A stretch of DNA of 64,000 nucleotides from Brevundimonas aurantiaca (GCF_014199955.1 NZ_JACHOQ010000002.1:618316-682315), one strand, 5' to 3'; numbered from the stretch's first letter, positions 36,450 to 45,853 are shown. The notes: generated by a model from the sequence alone, not told the origin. Numbers and translations are program-made.

Positions 36450-37687
36450 CAGAATAGGCTCAACTGTTGCGGCGCCCCCGTCGCCACCCGCGCCCTAAGG
36501 TCCGCCGCGTCGGTCAGGCCGCCGGGCGTCCAGTCCAGGGCGGTGATCCAGGGTCGGACCTTGTCCACTGATCGGGTCAGTCGCCCGACGTCCTCCAGCC
36601 TCAGCGTCCGATACCGGCGCACCGACACGATCCGGTCCACCGCCTTCACCCCCAGGCCCGGCACCCGCAGCAGCATCTCGCGCGGCGCCCGGTTCACATC
36701 GACGGGGAACTGCTCACGCCGGTTTAACGCCCAGGCCAGCTTGGGATCGACCGCCAGGTCCAGCATCCCGCCGGCGGTCCCCTCCCCGATCTCGGGGGCG
36801 GAAAAGCCGTAGAAGCGCATCAGCCAGTCCGCCTGGTACAGCCGGTGCTCGCGCATCAGCGGCGGCTTCGACAGCGGCAGGACCGAGCTGGCGTCGGGGA
36901 TCGGACTGAAGGCCGAATAATAGACCCGCCTCAACCCATAGCCGCCGTACAGCGAGGCGCTACGGTCCAGGATCTCAGTGTCCGGCGCCCCGTCCGCGCC
37001 GACGATCAGCTGAGTGCTCTGACCGCCGGGTGCGAACTTCGGCGGCTTGATCTTGTCGCGCTTGCCCGGCTTGGCCGCCTCGACGCCCAGCCGCACCTGC
37101 CCCATCGCCTTCTTGATGACCGCGACGTCCTTCTGGGGCGCCAGCCGCGCCAGGGCCTCGTCGCGCGGCAGTTCGATATTGGCCGACAGTCGGTCGGCGT
37201 ACAGCCCCGCCATCTCCACCAGTTTCGGGTCGGCCTCAGGGATCAGCTTCAGGTGGATATAGCCGCGGAAGTCGTGGACCTCTCTCAAGGTCTTAGCCGC
37301 CAGGACCAGCTGTTCCATCGTATAGTCGCTGTTGCGAATGACCCCCGACGACAGGAACAGCCCTTCGATATAGTTCCGGCGATAGAAGTTCAGCGTCAGG
37401 TCCACCACCTCGTCCACGCTGAACCGCGCCCGCTCCACATTCGACGAGGCCCGGTTGATGCAATAGGCGCAGTCGTAGATGCAGAAATTGGTCAGCAGTA
37501 TCTTCAGCAGGCTGACGCAGCGCCCGTCCGGCGTATAGGCGTGGCAGATGCCCATGCCCTCGGTCGAACCGATCCCCCTGCCGCCGACCGAATCCCGCTT
37601 CGACGTCCCCGACGACGAGCAGGAGGCGTCGTACTTGGCCGCATCTGCAAGGATCGACAGCTTCTTTCGGAGATCGAGACGCGCCAT
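36449..37687 (-). CDS. Putative DNA modification/repair radical SAM protein
   Basis: 412 aa. The radical SAM cluster motif is C-x3-C-x2-C (Cys69, Cys73, Cys76 in FCIYDCAYC). Family marks are the start KLSILADAAKYDASC and GRGIGSTEGMGICHAYTPDG, which hold additional conserved cysteines. The C-terminal third carries a helix-hairpin-helix (LLRVPGLGVKAVDRIVSVRR), pointing to DNA binding. Genes of this type are regularly found next to DUF4130-UdgX proteins; the reaction is unknown. The ATG at 37687 starts 2 bases after a perfect LexA box, implying SOS control and probably a leaderless mRNA. Confidence 0.92.
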   Translation of the reverse strand: MARLDLRKKLSILADAAKYDASCSSSGTSKRDSVGGRGIGSTEGMGICHAYTPDGRCVSLLKILLTNFCIYDCAYCINRASSNVERARFSVDEVVDLTLNFYRRNYIEGLFLSSGVIRNSDYTMEQLVLAAKTLREVHDFRGYIHLKLIPEADPKLVEMAGLYADRLSANIELPRDEALARLAPQKDVAVIKKAMGQVRLGVEAAKPGKRDKIKPPKFAPGGQSTQLIVGADGAPDTEILDRSASLYGGYGLRRVYYSAFSPIPDASSVLPLSKPPLMREHRLYQADWLMRFYGFSAPEIGEGTAGGMLDLAVDPKLAWALNRREQFPVDVNRAPREMLLRVPGLGVKAVDRIVSVRRYRTLRLEDVGRLTRSVDKVRPWITALDWTPGGLTDAADLRARVATGAPQQLSLF

Positions 37688-37689
37688 AT

Positions 37690-37704
37690 GTTCATGATAC
37701 GTTC
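37690..37704 (-). promoter_or_regulatory. LexA (SOS) box overlapping the promoter of the repair operon
   Basis: GTTC-ATGATAC-GTTC is a perfect match to the alphaproteobacterial LexA site GTTC-N7-GTTC. It sits 2 bases before the start codon of the radical SAM gene. On the minus strand the spacer contains TATCAT (complement 37694-37699), a good -10 that would place the transcription start at the ATG itself. LexA binding would cover the -10 directly. Confidence 0.85.
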
Positions 37705-37753
37705 CAATCGGCGACGCCGTCCAGCGTGGCTTTAAATCTATTTTGGGGAAGGC

Positions 37754-38719
37754 TTAACGGAGCAGGTCAAGCAGGGAGGTGCTGCGCAGCGTGTTGATCA
37801 CCTGGGCCGACGCCTGTATCGCGACCTGCGCCATCTGCAGATCAGTGACCGCCTGGGCCGGATCATAGCCCGTCTTGTCGTTCATCAGCTTTTCCAAGGC
37901 GATCTTCTGCGACTCATGGGCGTCCAGCGCGGACTTGACCTGGTTCTGAACCAGTCCGTTCTTCGCGGTCTGGTTGGTGACTTCCGTATTGGCGGCGTCC
38001 AGAGCCTTCAGCGTCGCCTTCAAAAAGGCCTCTACCTCAGCGGTCGGCTTGCCGGTGATCGAACCGGGCGCGGCGGGGGTATAGGTCACGCCGTCTATGA
38101 CGACAGCATTGCCGTTCTGGTAGGATTGGATGGTGCGAAACACGTCCGTCAGACCGCCGCCCAGCTCGCTGGCCACAAAGCCCGTCTCGACCAAGGTGTT
38201 CTCGTCGATGCGCGACTTCTGTTTCAGGGTGTCATTGGCGAAGGTCGAGGCCGTGGAGGGAGCGGCGGCCAGATCAGCCATGGTGGAGGCGGTCGCTGGA
38301 GCGTCGTCGCTGTTGCCGCCGCCGAACAGATAGCTGCCCTGATGCTGAGCGTTCAGCCCGCCTTGGATGGTCTGATAGTGCAGTTGCAGCTCGGTCATCA
38401 GATTGGTCACGCCGCCGGCCGCCAGGGAGTTGGCGATGGCTTCGCGCGCGCCGGCGCCGCCTTCGTAGATCCGCCCCATGGCCAGGTCCTGCGCGTCCAG
38501 CCGCGCCGCCGCGCTCTGGCCTGCGCCGATGAAGCCCTCCAGCCGTTCCTGGGTCGCGGTCAGGGTCGTCAACTGCTCGGCGCTGCGGCCGTAGCCCGCC
38601 ATGTCGGTGGCGATCTTTTCGCTGGCGATCCGCTCCTGGGCCTGCTGGGCCCGGCTCTGGGCGCTCATCAGGTTCAACAGGGCCGACTGATAGCCCGCAT
38701 GAGTGGCGACACGTGTCAT
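37754..38719 (-). CDS. flgL: Flagellar hook-filament junction protein FlgL
   Basis: 321-aa hook-associated protein 3, exported by the flagellar type III system (no signal peptide) and forming the junction between hook and filament. The flagellin-like N-terminal domain (YQSALLNLMSAQSRAQQAQE, then RIASEKIATDMAGYGRSAEQ) and the coiled-coil C-terminus (YDPAQAVTDLQMAQVAIQAS, then QVINTLRSTSLLDLLR) are both visible, with a variable middle. It overlaps flgK by four bases (ATGA), so the two are one transcript from the sigma-54 promoter upstream of flgK. Confidence 0.93.
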   Translation of the reverse strand: MTRVATHAGYQSALLNLMSAQSRAQQAQERIASEKIATDMAGYGRSAEQLTTLTATQERLEGFIGAGQSAAARLDAQDLAMGRIYEGGAGAREAIANSLAAGGVTNLMTELQLHYQTIQGGLNAQHQGSYLFGGGNSDDAPATASTMADLAAAPSTASTFANDTLKQKSRIDENTLVETGFVASELGGGLTDVFRTIQSYQNGNAVVIDGVTYTPAAPGSITGKPTAEVEAFLKATLKALDAANTEVTNQTAKNGLVQNQVKSALDAHESQKIALEKLMNDKTGYDPAQAVTDLQMAQVAIQASAQVINTLRSTSLLDLLR

Positions 38720-40830
38720 CTCAGGATCCCGATCAAGGTGTCGTACATGTCCTTGCTCGCCTGGATCAGGCGGGCGGAGGCGTTATAGGCCTGCTGGAAG
38801 GTGGTCATATTGACCAGTTCCTCGTCCATGTTCACGGCCTCGGCGGAGGATCTGCGGCTTTCGGCCTCCTTCGCCAGGGCCTCGGCCGTCTCGCTGCGGG
38901 TCTTGGCCGCAGACGCCTTGGCGCCGATGTCGCCGGCGAAATCGGCGGCATAGGCCGAAACCGTCTTGGTCGCGGCGCCCATACCGCCGGCGGCGGCGAA
39001 GTTGACGTTCTTCTTGCCGGCGTCGGCCAGCGCCAGGCCGCCGCGCCCGTCGTTCTTGCTCAGCGCAGCCGTGCCCGCCGCCGCTGACAGATTGAACTGG
39101 GACAGGGCCAGTTTGCCCGGATCCTGCTGAATGTCGCTGCGCACTGAATATGCGCCGGCGCGGGTCGCCCCGGTCCCGCCCAGGCCGAACAGCTGCGACA
39201 TCGACAGGCCCGACGGCGCCTGGGTGGTGGCGTCCTTGACGATGCTCATCGTCGTGCCGCCGTCATAGGCCCTGAAGCTGAGCGCGCCGGCGGCGTCCAG
39301 GCTGAAGGCGCCGTAGCGTCCCATACCGGTGACCGGATCGTTCAGGGCGGTCAGCAGCTCACCCATCGTGCCGGTCCCGGCGGGCACAGCCACGGTGACG
39401 TCGCGCAGACGCGATCCCGTCTCGCTGCCGATGCGGAAGGTCAGGCTCTCGCCGGGGTCGAAGCCGTGTTGCGAGGCCAGGGTCAGACCCGTCTCATAGA
39501 AGGTGGGCGTGGTCGTGCTGACCAGATCGTTCAGTCCGAACCAGTGGGAGAAGCCCCGCCCGCCCTTTGCGCTCGGCGTCGCGGCGTCGTCGGCGACGGC
39601 CACTCCGTTCCCGCCCTGCCCTTCCAGCCTCAGACGGCCGTCCGAGAAGGTGGCGGTGGCCGTTCCGCCCAGCTGAGCGTTCAAGGTCGCCAGGAAGGTG
39701 GTCGGATCAGCCGCGACGCCGTTGATGGTCATGGTGGCGCCGGAGAAGACGATCGTCGCCGACCCCTGCACCACCCCGGCGCTGTTCACGGCGGAGATGG
39801 TGGTGCTGCCGGTGAAGCCCGTCAGCGCGTTTTCGAGCGACTGGCCGGTGTTGCGCCCGTTCAAACTGGCCGGCGCCGGCACGCTGCTGTGGGCGTTGTG
39901 CGCGCGGTTCATCTCATCGGCCAGCTTCGCCGTCAGCTCGCCCAGCCGCGCCGCGGCCTTGGGCGCATCGGTGTCGCGCAGATCGATCAGTCCGCGAATC
40001 TCACCCGACGACACCCCGTCCAGCAGCGGCCAGCGCGTGCCGTTGGGCTCGGTGATCATGATGTCGGCGAAGGCGGTCGTGGCGTCGACCGTGCCGGCCG
40101 CCTGATAGGACAGGGTGGCGTGCCCGTCGCCGACCAGGGTCATGCCGGTGCCCGTCCGCACCGTGACGCCGCCGTTCGGCCGCTGCTCGATCTTGACGTC
40201 CATATATTTGGACAGCTCGTTAATCAGCGTCTGTTGCGCGTTCTGAGCGCCGGTGACGTCCTGATTGATGATCGACCCGGCCGAGATCGTCTTGTTCAGC
40301 GTATCGATCTGTTCCAGTAGCGGATTCACCGTCTCGATCGCGCTTTGCAGCCGCCCGTCCGCCTCCTGCCGCGCCGACTGGATCTGGGCGGCGATGCCGG
40401 CGGCCTCATTGAACAGAGCTTGGGTCTTATAGACGGTGTCCTGACGCGCCGCCGACGACGTCGGACTTTCCGCCAGGGTGGCGTAGCTTGCGAACAGCTT
40501 GTCGATGTCGGCGAAGAAGCCGCCGTTGCCGCTGGGGTCGCCGAACTGGGTCTGGATCTGATCGTAAAGCTCGTAGCGAACGGTCTCGCGCGCCGCATCC
40601 GACTTGGCGGCCATGCCTGCGGCCTGAAGGAAGCGATCCGTCGCCAGCCGAACGCGCGCGGCGTCGACGCCAGCGCCGCGCCCCTGGGTTACCGCCGAAG
40701 TCTGATCGACGACTTTCCGCACATAGCCGGCGGTGTTGACGTTGGCGATGTTGTCCGACGTGACCCGCAACTGAGCCTGAGCCGTCTGCAGGCCCGACGT
40801 CGCAATATTCATGATGGACGTCAGCGACAT
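38716..40830 (-). CDS. flgK: Flagellar hook-associated protein FlgK
   Basis: 704-aa hook-associated protein 1. The N-terminal rod/hook-type motif is SIMNIATSGLQTAQAQLRVT, then SDNIANVNTAGYVRK. The C-terminus has the matching helix VNMDEELVNMTTFQQAYNAS, then ARLIQASKDMYDTLIGILR. The variable middle carries the FlgK-type insertions. The ATG at 40830 follows AAGGGGAT. It forms the first junction layer on the hook tip. Transcribed leftward from the candidate sigma-54 promoter at 40985-40999, with a long leader of about 140 bases. Confidence 0.95.
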   Translation of the reverse strand: MSLTSIMNIATSGLQTAQAQLRVTSDNIANVNTAGYVRKVVDQTSAVTQGRGAGVDAARVRLATDRFLQAAGMAAKSDAARETVRYELYDQIQTQFGDPSGNGGFFADIDKLFASYATLAESPTSSAARQDTVYKTQALFNEAAGIAAQIQSARQEADGRLQSAIETVNPLLEQIDTLNKTISAGSIINQDVTGAQNAQQTLINELSKYMDVKIEQRPNGGVTVRTGTGMTLVGDGHATLSYQAAGTVDATTAFADIMITEPNGTRWPLLDGVSSGEIRGLIDLRDTDAPKAAARLGELTAKLADEMNRAHNAHSSVPAPASLNGRNTGQSLENALTGFTGSTTISAVNSAGVVQGSATIVFSGATMTINGVAADPTTFLATLNAQLGGTATATFSDGRLRLEGQGGNGVAVADDAATPSAKGGRGFSHWFGLNDLVSTTTPTFYETGLTLASQHGFDPGESLTFRIGSETGSRLRDVTVAVPAGTGTMGELLTALNDPVTGMGRYGAFSLDAAGALSFRAYDGGTTMSIVKDATTQAPSGLSMSQLFGLGGTGATRAGAYSVRSDIQQDPGKLALSQFNLSAAAGTAALSKNDGRGGLALADAGKKNVNFAAAGGMGAATKTVSAYAADFAGDIGAKASAAKTRSETAEALAKEAESRRSSAEAVNMDEELVNMTTFQQAYNASARLIQASKDMYDTLIGILR

Positions 40831-40984
40831 GGACGCATCCCCTTCGCCTCGGGCGACCCGGCGCCCGGCAGCCCCTGCCCCGTCGCGCGCAAATCTTGCC
40901 TGGCGACGCATTGTCGACGCCCAGGGAGAGCGTTGTTTTTAAACGACATAGCTGACAGCACAGACTTCATGGTGAAGATGCGGC

Positions 40985-40999
40985 GCAAGGGTCAGGCCA
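40985..40999 (-). promoter_or_regulatory. Sigma-54 promoter for flgK-flgL
   Basis: Minus-strand TGGCCTGACCCTTGC: the GG and GC of the -24/-12 elements are separated by exactly 10 bases, as sigma-54 requires. Expected start of transcription is near 40973. Confidence 0.65.
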
Positions 41000-41170
41000 G
41001 ACTGCGGCTGTGTCGGCGGCGCCGACCGGGCGCGCCGTAAGCTTGCAGCGCCCTCACGGCGATCGGCGCCGGGCAAAAAGGGGCGAAAGCACGGCAAGAA
41101 AGGCCCAGGCTGATGAGCGACACGAGTAGGGCGAGCGCGATTTTTCTTTACAAAACAAGGAATGAAGAAC

Positions 41171-41185
41171 TGGCCTGAGGCTTGC
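41171..41185 (+). promoter_or_regulatory. Sigma-54 promoter for the fliK-flgD-flgE operon
   Basis: TGGCCTGAGGCTTGC has the GG-N10-GC spacing of a -24/-12 promoter and shares its first eight bases with the divergent flgK site. It lies 65 bases before the fliK ATG, giving a leader of about 50 bases. Confidence 0.65.
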
Positions 41186-41249
41186 GACGGGCTGACGGAA
41201 TCACCAGGCGCAGCAGGCGCCGCCCCATCTGAAAGCCGCCTGCGCCCTC

Positions 41250-43271
41250 ATGCCGTCTGCATCCGCCCTGTTCGCCGCCCCGCTTCCGGTTTCGACCGGA
41301 GCGCCAGAGGCTGCGTCCGGCGCTGTGACCGACGAAACCGCTGGGCTGTTCTCTTCGAAATTGGGGGACGTGCTTCAGGCCGTGGGCAAGACCGAGGCGA
41401 CGCCCGTCGAACCGGCCCACCGTGCGGCGACGCTTCTGTCCTTGGTGGTCGTCATGGCGGAAGAACAGGACGCGGCGCAGACCGCTGACCCTGTCGTCGA
41501 GACGGCGACCGCTCAGCCCGGCCCCGTGGTCGCCGAGGCATCAGGCGGTACGCCCGCGCCCGTCTTGCCTGAAGCCTCCGTCGAGCCCGCGTCCGACACG
41601 GAAGCGGCGCTCGCGGCTCCGCCGATTGCGCCGGTTGCGCCGGCGCCGATTGCCCCGCCGCCTGTGGTCCTTCAGCCCGGCGACACGGCCGAGATCAGCG
41701 TCGATCAAGCGACCGTCTCAGCCGAACCGGCGGCGTCCTTGGTCTCTTTCCCGTCGATCTCAAACAAAGAAGAGGCGGCTGCAACTGGCGACGTAAGCGG
41801 CGAGACCGCCGGCACGGCAGCCGGGCCAGAGGACGCGTCCACGCCAATGACGACCGCCCCGCAGTCGGCGACCCAGGCCGCGCCCGCTGCGCCGGTCCAA
41901 TCGACGATCGCTCACATCGCATTGAAGGCCGAGCCTGAAACAGCGCCGACCGCCGCGATGGAAACCGTCTCCGTCACGAAGACGCCTTCGTCCGATAAGC
42001 CCGAGACGTCGTCAGACGTCGCCGCGGCCCTGAAGGCGGCCGCCTCTATCGAACATGGCGCGACGATGAAGCCGACGCCGGACCTCGCCTCCAGCTCTTC
42101 CTCGCCCCCGCCCCTCGAGGCCAAGGTCGCAGAACAGCCTACGGTTACGGGGGCCAAGGTCGCTCAAGAGGCCAAGCCTCAATCGCCCGCGACGCCCCCC
42201 GTCCAGAGCCTCGCTCCAGACCTTGGGGCGAAACCCGACATCGACCCGACCCGACTGGACGTCAAGGTCACGGTTCGCCCGGCGATCACGCCTGCGCCTG
42301 CAGTAGCGCCGGCGTCGCCCGCGGCTCCGATCGTCGCGTCCGTCCTGACGGCGGCCGATGCCCTGGAGGCGATCGCAGCGATCGAAACGGCGGCCGTCCC
42401 CGCCGAAGAGCAGACGGCGCAGACGTCCGTGAACGCCGCGACGCCTGCGACCGCCGAGGCGGCGTCCCGAGACAGCCTCGCCAAGGCCGGCTCCACGTCA
42501 CCGCAGCCGACGCCGCAACCGGCGCCTCAGCGTCGTCCGGCGGCAGAGTCGTCTCCCACGCCGGCCTCGGCCGAGGCGCTCCCGGCCGGCTCGTTGTCTA
42601 ACGCCGACACGGCTGCGGCCTCAGCCCAGGCGGCGCCGGCGGCGCCATCCTCGCCTTCGTCCTCGGCTCAGACCGCGGCTCCCGCCGCTGCGGCGTCGGC
42701 CGAGGCCGCCGTTCCGTCAGTTCCTCCCGCCCCCTCCGATGCGGCGACGCCGATCGAAGGGCACAAGACGGCCCACGCTGCGGAGACCCTCGCAGGATCG
42801 GGTCCGGCGCCGTCCGCCTCCGCCCTCTCGCACGCCACCATCGAAACCACGGCCCATCTGGCCGCCCAGATGGCGCGCAAGCTGGAAGGCCGCTCGACGC
42901 GGTTCGACATGGTTCTGACGCCCGAGGATCTGGGACGGGTCGACGTCAGCCTTGAGATCGGCTCCGACGGCCAACTGGCGGCTCGACTGGCGTTCGACAA
43001 TCCCGCCGCCGCCGCCGAACTGCGCGGCCGGGCCGATGAACTGCGTCGCCAGCTTCAGGACGCCGGTTTCCAACTGTCGAACGACTCCCTCGACTTTACT
43101 CAGCGCGATTCCTCGTCCGGCGGCGGCTTTGAGCGTCAGCACCAGCAACGCCAGGCCCTATTCACCGGCGCCGCCCGGCTGACCGCCGAGACCGATCTCC
43201 CCGTCTCGCCGCCTCCGGGCGCCTGGACCAACCATTCCCAGACGCGCGACCGCGTCGATGTGAGGGTCTGA
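41250..43271 (+). CDS. fliK: Flagellar hook-length control protein FliK
   Basis: 673 aa. The first 530 residues are very rich in Ala, Pro, Thr and Ser with no fold visible, as expected of the ruler part. The C-terminal FliK domain (about residues 545-640) has HLAAQMARKLEGRSTRFDMV, then LTPEDLGRVDVSLEIGSDGQ and a helix AELRGRADELRRQLQDAGFQ. It measures hook length and switches the export apparatus to filament substrates. It is first in the rightward unit fliK-flgD-flgE, 3 bases before flgD. It is longer than the E. coli protein, mostly by the low-complexity region. Confidence 0.9.
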   Translation: MPSASALFAAPLPVSTGAPEAASGAVTDETAGLFSSKLGDVLQAVGKTEATPVEPAHRAATLLSLVVVMAEEQDAAQTADPVVETATAQPGPVVAEASGGTPAPVLPEASVEPASDTEAALAAPPIAPVAPAPIAPPPVVLQPGDTAEISVDQATVSAEPAASLVSFPSISNKEEAAATGDVSGETAGTAAGPEDASTPMTTAPQSATQAAPAAPVQSTIAHIALKAEPETAPTAAMETVSVTKTPSSDKPETSSDVAAALKAAASIEHGATMKPTPDLASSSSSPPPLEAKVAEQPTVTGAKVAQEAKPQSPATPPVQSLAPDLGAKPDIDPTRLDVKVTVRPAITPAPAVAPASPAAPIVASVLTAADALEAIAAIETAAVPAEEQTAQTSVNAATPATAEAASRDSLAKAGSTSPQPTPQPAPQRRPAAESSPTPASAEALPAGSLSNADTAAASAQAAPAAPSSPSSSAQTAAPAAAASAEAAVPSVPPAPSDAATPIEGHKTAHAAETLAGSGPAPSASALSHATIETTAHLAAQMARKLEGRSTRFDMVLTPEDLGRVDVSLEIGSDGQLAARLAFDNPAAAAELRGRADELRRQLQDAGFQLSNDSLDFTQRDSSSGGGFERQHQQRQALFTGAARLTAETDLPVSPPPGAWTNHSQTRDRVDVRV

Positions 43272-43274
43272 CAC

Positions 43275-43997
43275 ATGGCCACCGCGATCTCTTCCGTCGA
43301 CGCCCAAGGCCGCCTGAACAGCGGCAAGGCGATGATGGCCTCGAACTTCGAGACCTTTCTGACCCTGCTGACCACCCAGATGAAGAACCAGGACCCGCTG
43401 TCGCCGCTGGATTCCAATGAGTTCACGGCCCAGCTGACCCAGATGGCGGGCGTCGAGCAGCAACTGCTGACCAACGACCTGCTGAAAAGCCTGGTCGCCG
43501 CCCAGACGGGGGGCGGCCTGGACAACGCCGCCAACTATATTGGCAAACAGGTGACCGCCGCCTGGACCGCCACCACCCTGGACGAAGGCAAGGCGACTTG
43601 GAGCTACGAACTGGCCTCCAACGCCGAGAGCGCGAAGCTGCAGGTCGTCGACAGCGCCGGCAAGGTCGTCTGGGAAGGCGACGCCCCGAACAAGACGACG
43701 GGCCTGCACGACTTCGTCTGGGACGGCAAGACGACCCAGGGCGATCAGCTGGACGACGGCGGTGTCTACACCCTGAAGGTCAGCGCCACCAACGAGGCGG
43801 GCGCCGCCGTCGAAAGCCAGGCCCTGATCCGCGGTCGCGTCACCGGCGTCGAGATGTACGACGGCGCCCCCTATCTGGTGATCGGCGATTCCATCCTTCC
43901 GCTTTCGACCGTGATTTCGCTGAACGAGATCACGGATCGCGCAGACAATGACGATACGGAGAAGCCGGACGTCCCGACCGAGGAGGCGGCCGCATGA
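43275..43997 (+). CDS. flgD: Flagellar hook-capping protein FlgD
   Basis: 240 aa. The conserved N-terminal motif is NFETFLTLLTTQMKNQDPLS, continuing PLDSNEFTAQLTQMAGVEQQ. After it comes the FlgD Ig/Tudor-like region (YELASNAESAKLQVVDSAGK, then VVWEGDAPNKTTGLHDFVWD). It is a scaffold at the hook tip that helps FlgE subunits assemble. Start four bases after the fliK stop; flgE follows after 46 bases. Confidence 0.95.
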   Translation: MATAISSVDAQGRLNSGKAMMASNFETFLTLLTTQMKNQDPLSPLDSNEFTAQLTQMAGVEQQLLTNDLLKSLVAAQTGGGLDNAANYIGKQVTAAWTATTLDEGKATWSYELASNAESAKLQVVDSAGKVVWEGDAPNKTTGLHDFVWDGKTTQGDQLDDGGVYTLKVSATNEAGAAVESQALIRGRVTGVEMYDGAPYLVIGDSILPLSTVISLNEITDRADNDDTEKPDVPTEEAAA

Positions 43998-44043
43998 TGC
44001 GCTCCGCCGCCTTCCCGATGACTTCCATTCAAGGAGCGTATTC

Positions 44044-45819
44044 ATGAGCTTGAACAGCGCAATGCTGGCCGGCGTGTCCGGCCTGGCCGCCAACTCCGCC
44101 GCCCTGGCGGCGATTTCCCAGAACATCGCCAACGTCAACACCGTCGGCTACAAGCGATCGCAGGGCGAGTTCCAGACCCTGGTCAACAGCCAGACCCGGA
44201 CCGGCGGCTCCTATTCCGCCGGCGGCGTGATGTCGGCGACCCGCTCCTTCGTGAGCCAGGAAGGCCAGCTTCAGCGCACGACCGAGAACACCGACCTGGC
44301 CGTCAGCGGTCAGGGCTTCTTCGTCACCACCACCCAGGCCGAGAACGTCGGCGCCACCGACACCCGCCTGTTCACCCGCGCCGGCGCCTTCCGGGTCGAC
44401 AATCTGGGCTATCTGAAGAACAGCGCCGGCCTCTATCTTCAGGGTTGGCCGGTGGATTCGAACGGCGACATCTCGACCGATCCGTCCGACCTGTCGCGCC
44501 TGCGCTCGATCAACATCGGCCAGGTCGGCGGCACCGCCGAACCGACGACCCGGGTTCAGATCAACGCCAATCTGCGTTCGACCCAGACGGTTTCCTCCGC
44601 CGCCGCCGCCAATCGCTATAACGGCGTCGATGACGCCGCCACCCCGCCGGTCGAACATGATGTGGACGTCTCCTACGTCCGCACCGGCGCCAACACCTAT
44701 CAGGTGACGATCAAGACGGGCATCACCAAGATCACCGGCACCGCGACCTACGCCGCCGGCGCCCTGACGGGCTTCACCCCCACTGCGGGAAGCAACGGTT
44801 CAGCCACCGCAACCGCGACGGCCCTCACCATCACCCCGACCAGCGGCACGCCGCCTGTCGCGGGCACGCCCTTCGCGATCAACTTCGCCGATATCGGCAT
44901 GTCGACGGACGGCGTGGCCAAGACCAAGTACGACCCCTCGGCCAACTCCATGGCCATGTACAACGCCGAGGACGACAATCCGGTGGGCGTCAAGCCGGAC
45001 TTCAAGATGAACATCCCGGTGTCGGACTCGAAAGGCGGCCAGCGCAACCTGGAAATCCGCTTCCTGAAGAGCGCCGAACCGAACCAATGGTATGCGGAAG
45101 TGGTGGCCGTGCCGGCCAGCGACGTCGTCACCGGCGCGCCCTACTCCCACGGTCAGATCAAGACCGGCCTTATCGCCTTCACCCCCTCAGGCCGCCTGGA
45201 TATCGAGACCATGCAGGCTTGGCCCGCAGGCAAGGGGCTGTTCGACGATCCGGAACAGGCGAGCCTGAACTTCCTGGAATCCGATCCGAACAATACGATC
45301 GACCCCGCTGATCCGAGCGACAACGGCAAGGTCAAATGGGCCGACGGCCTGGGCATCGCGGCCCAGACCGTGACCCTGGACCTGAACACCTCCGCGGGCG
45401 GCCTAAGCCAGCTGAACACCGCCTCGGTGGTCCAATCGACGGTCACCAACGGCACGGCCTTCGGCAATCTGAGCGAGATCACCATCGACGAGGGCGGCTT
45501 CGTCACCGCCATCTTCGACAACGGCGTGATGCGTCGGATCGCCCAGGTCGCCATCGCCACCTTCCCCAGCCCCGACAGCCTTAAGGAGGTGTCCGGCAAC
45601 GCCTATGCGGTCAGCCTTGAGAGCGGCACCTACAATCTGAAGGCCGCAGGCACCGGCGGCGCGGGCAAGGTCGCCGCCCAGCAGTTGGAGTCTTCCACGG
45701 TCGATCTGTCGGCGGAATTCACCGGCCTGATCACGACCCAGCGCGCCTATTCCGCCTCGTCCAAGATCATCACCACGGCGGACGAAATGCTCGCTGAACT
45801 GATCAACATCAAACGCTGA
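44044..45819 (+). CDS. flgE: Flagellar hook protein FlgE
   Basis: 591-aa hook subunit. The N-terminal rod/hook motif SLNSAMLAGVSGLAANSAAL, then AAISQNIANVNTVGYKRSQG, and the C-terminal ELSAEFTGLITTQRAYSASS-type helix (SAEFTGLITTQRAYSASSKI) followed by ITTADEMLAELINIKR define it. FlgE_N-type middle motifs LAVSGQGFFVTTT and GAFRVDNLGYLKN are present. It is larger than the E. coli protein, as in Caulobacter. The ATG at 44044 has a strong AAGGAGC; the longer upstream ORF overlaps flgD and is rejected. Confidence 0.96.
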   Translation: MSLNSAMLAGVSGLAANSAALAAISQNIANVNTVGYKRSQGEFQTLVNSQTRTGGSYSAGGVMSATRSFVSQEGQLQRTTENTDLAVSGQGFFVTTTQAENVGATDTRLFTRAGAFRVDNLGYLKNSAGLYLQGWPVDSNGDISTDPSDLSRLRSINIGQVGGTAEPTTRVQINANLRSTQTVSSAAAANRYNGVDDAATPPVEHDVDVSYVRTGANTYQVTIKTGITKITGTATYAAGALTGFTPTAGSNGSATATATALTITPTSGTPPVAGTPFAINFADIGMSTDGVAKTKYDPSANSMAMYNAEDDNPVGVKPDFKMNIPVSDSKGGQRNLEIRFLKSAEPNQWYAEVVAVPASDVVTGAPYSHGQIKTGLIAFTPSGRLDIETMQAWPAGKGLFDDPEQASLNFLESDPNNTIDPADPSDNGKVKWADGLGIAAQTVTLDLNTSAGGLSQLNTASVVQSTVTNGTAFGNLSEITIDEGGFVTAIFDNGVMRRIAQVAIATFPSPDSLKEVSGNAYAVSLESGTYNLKAAGTGGAGKVAAQQLESSTVDLSAEFTGLITTQRAYSASSKIITTADEMLAELINIKR

Positions 45820-45848
45820 TCGGCCAGTAAGTAACCGTTAGTTCTAAT

Positions 45849-45853
45849 GAATC
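45849..45853. promoter_or_regulatory. GANTC (CcrM methylation) site in the sciP promoter region
   Basis: GAATC, a target of the cell-cycle methylase CcrM, lies 139 bases upstream of sciP. The site is only a short match; its meaning depends on the promoter map. Confidence 0.35.

Larger units (their letters stand above)
40831..41249. promoter_or_regulatory. Divergent flagellar promoter region
   Basis: This 419-base gap between flgK and fliK holds two divergent sigma-54-type promoters, listed separately. In Caulobacter the hook genes are sigma-54 and FlbD dependent, which agrees with the sites. A FlbD enhancer could lie between or near them, but I could not identify one with confidence. Confidence 0.6.
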
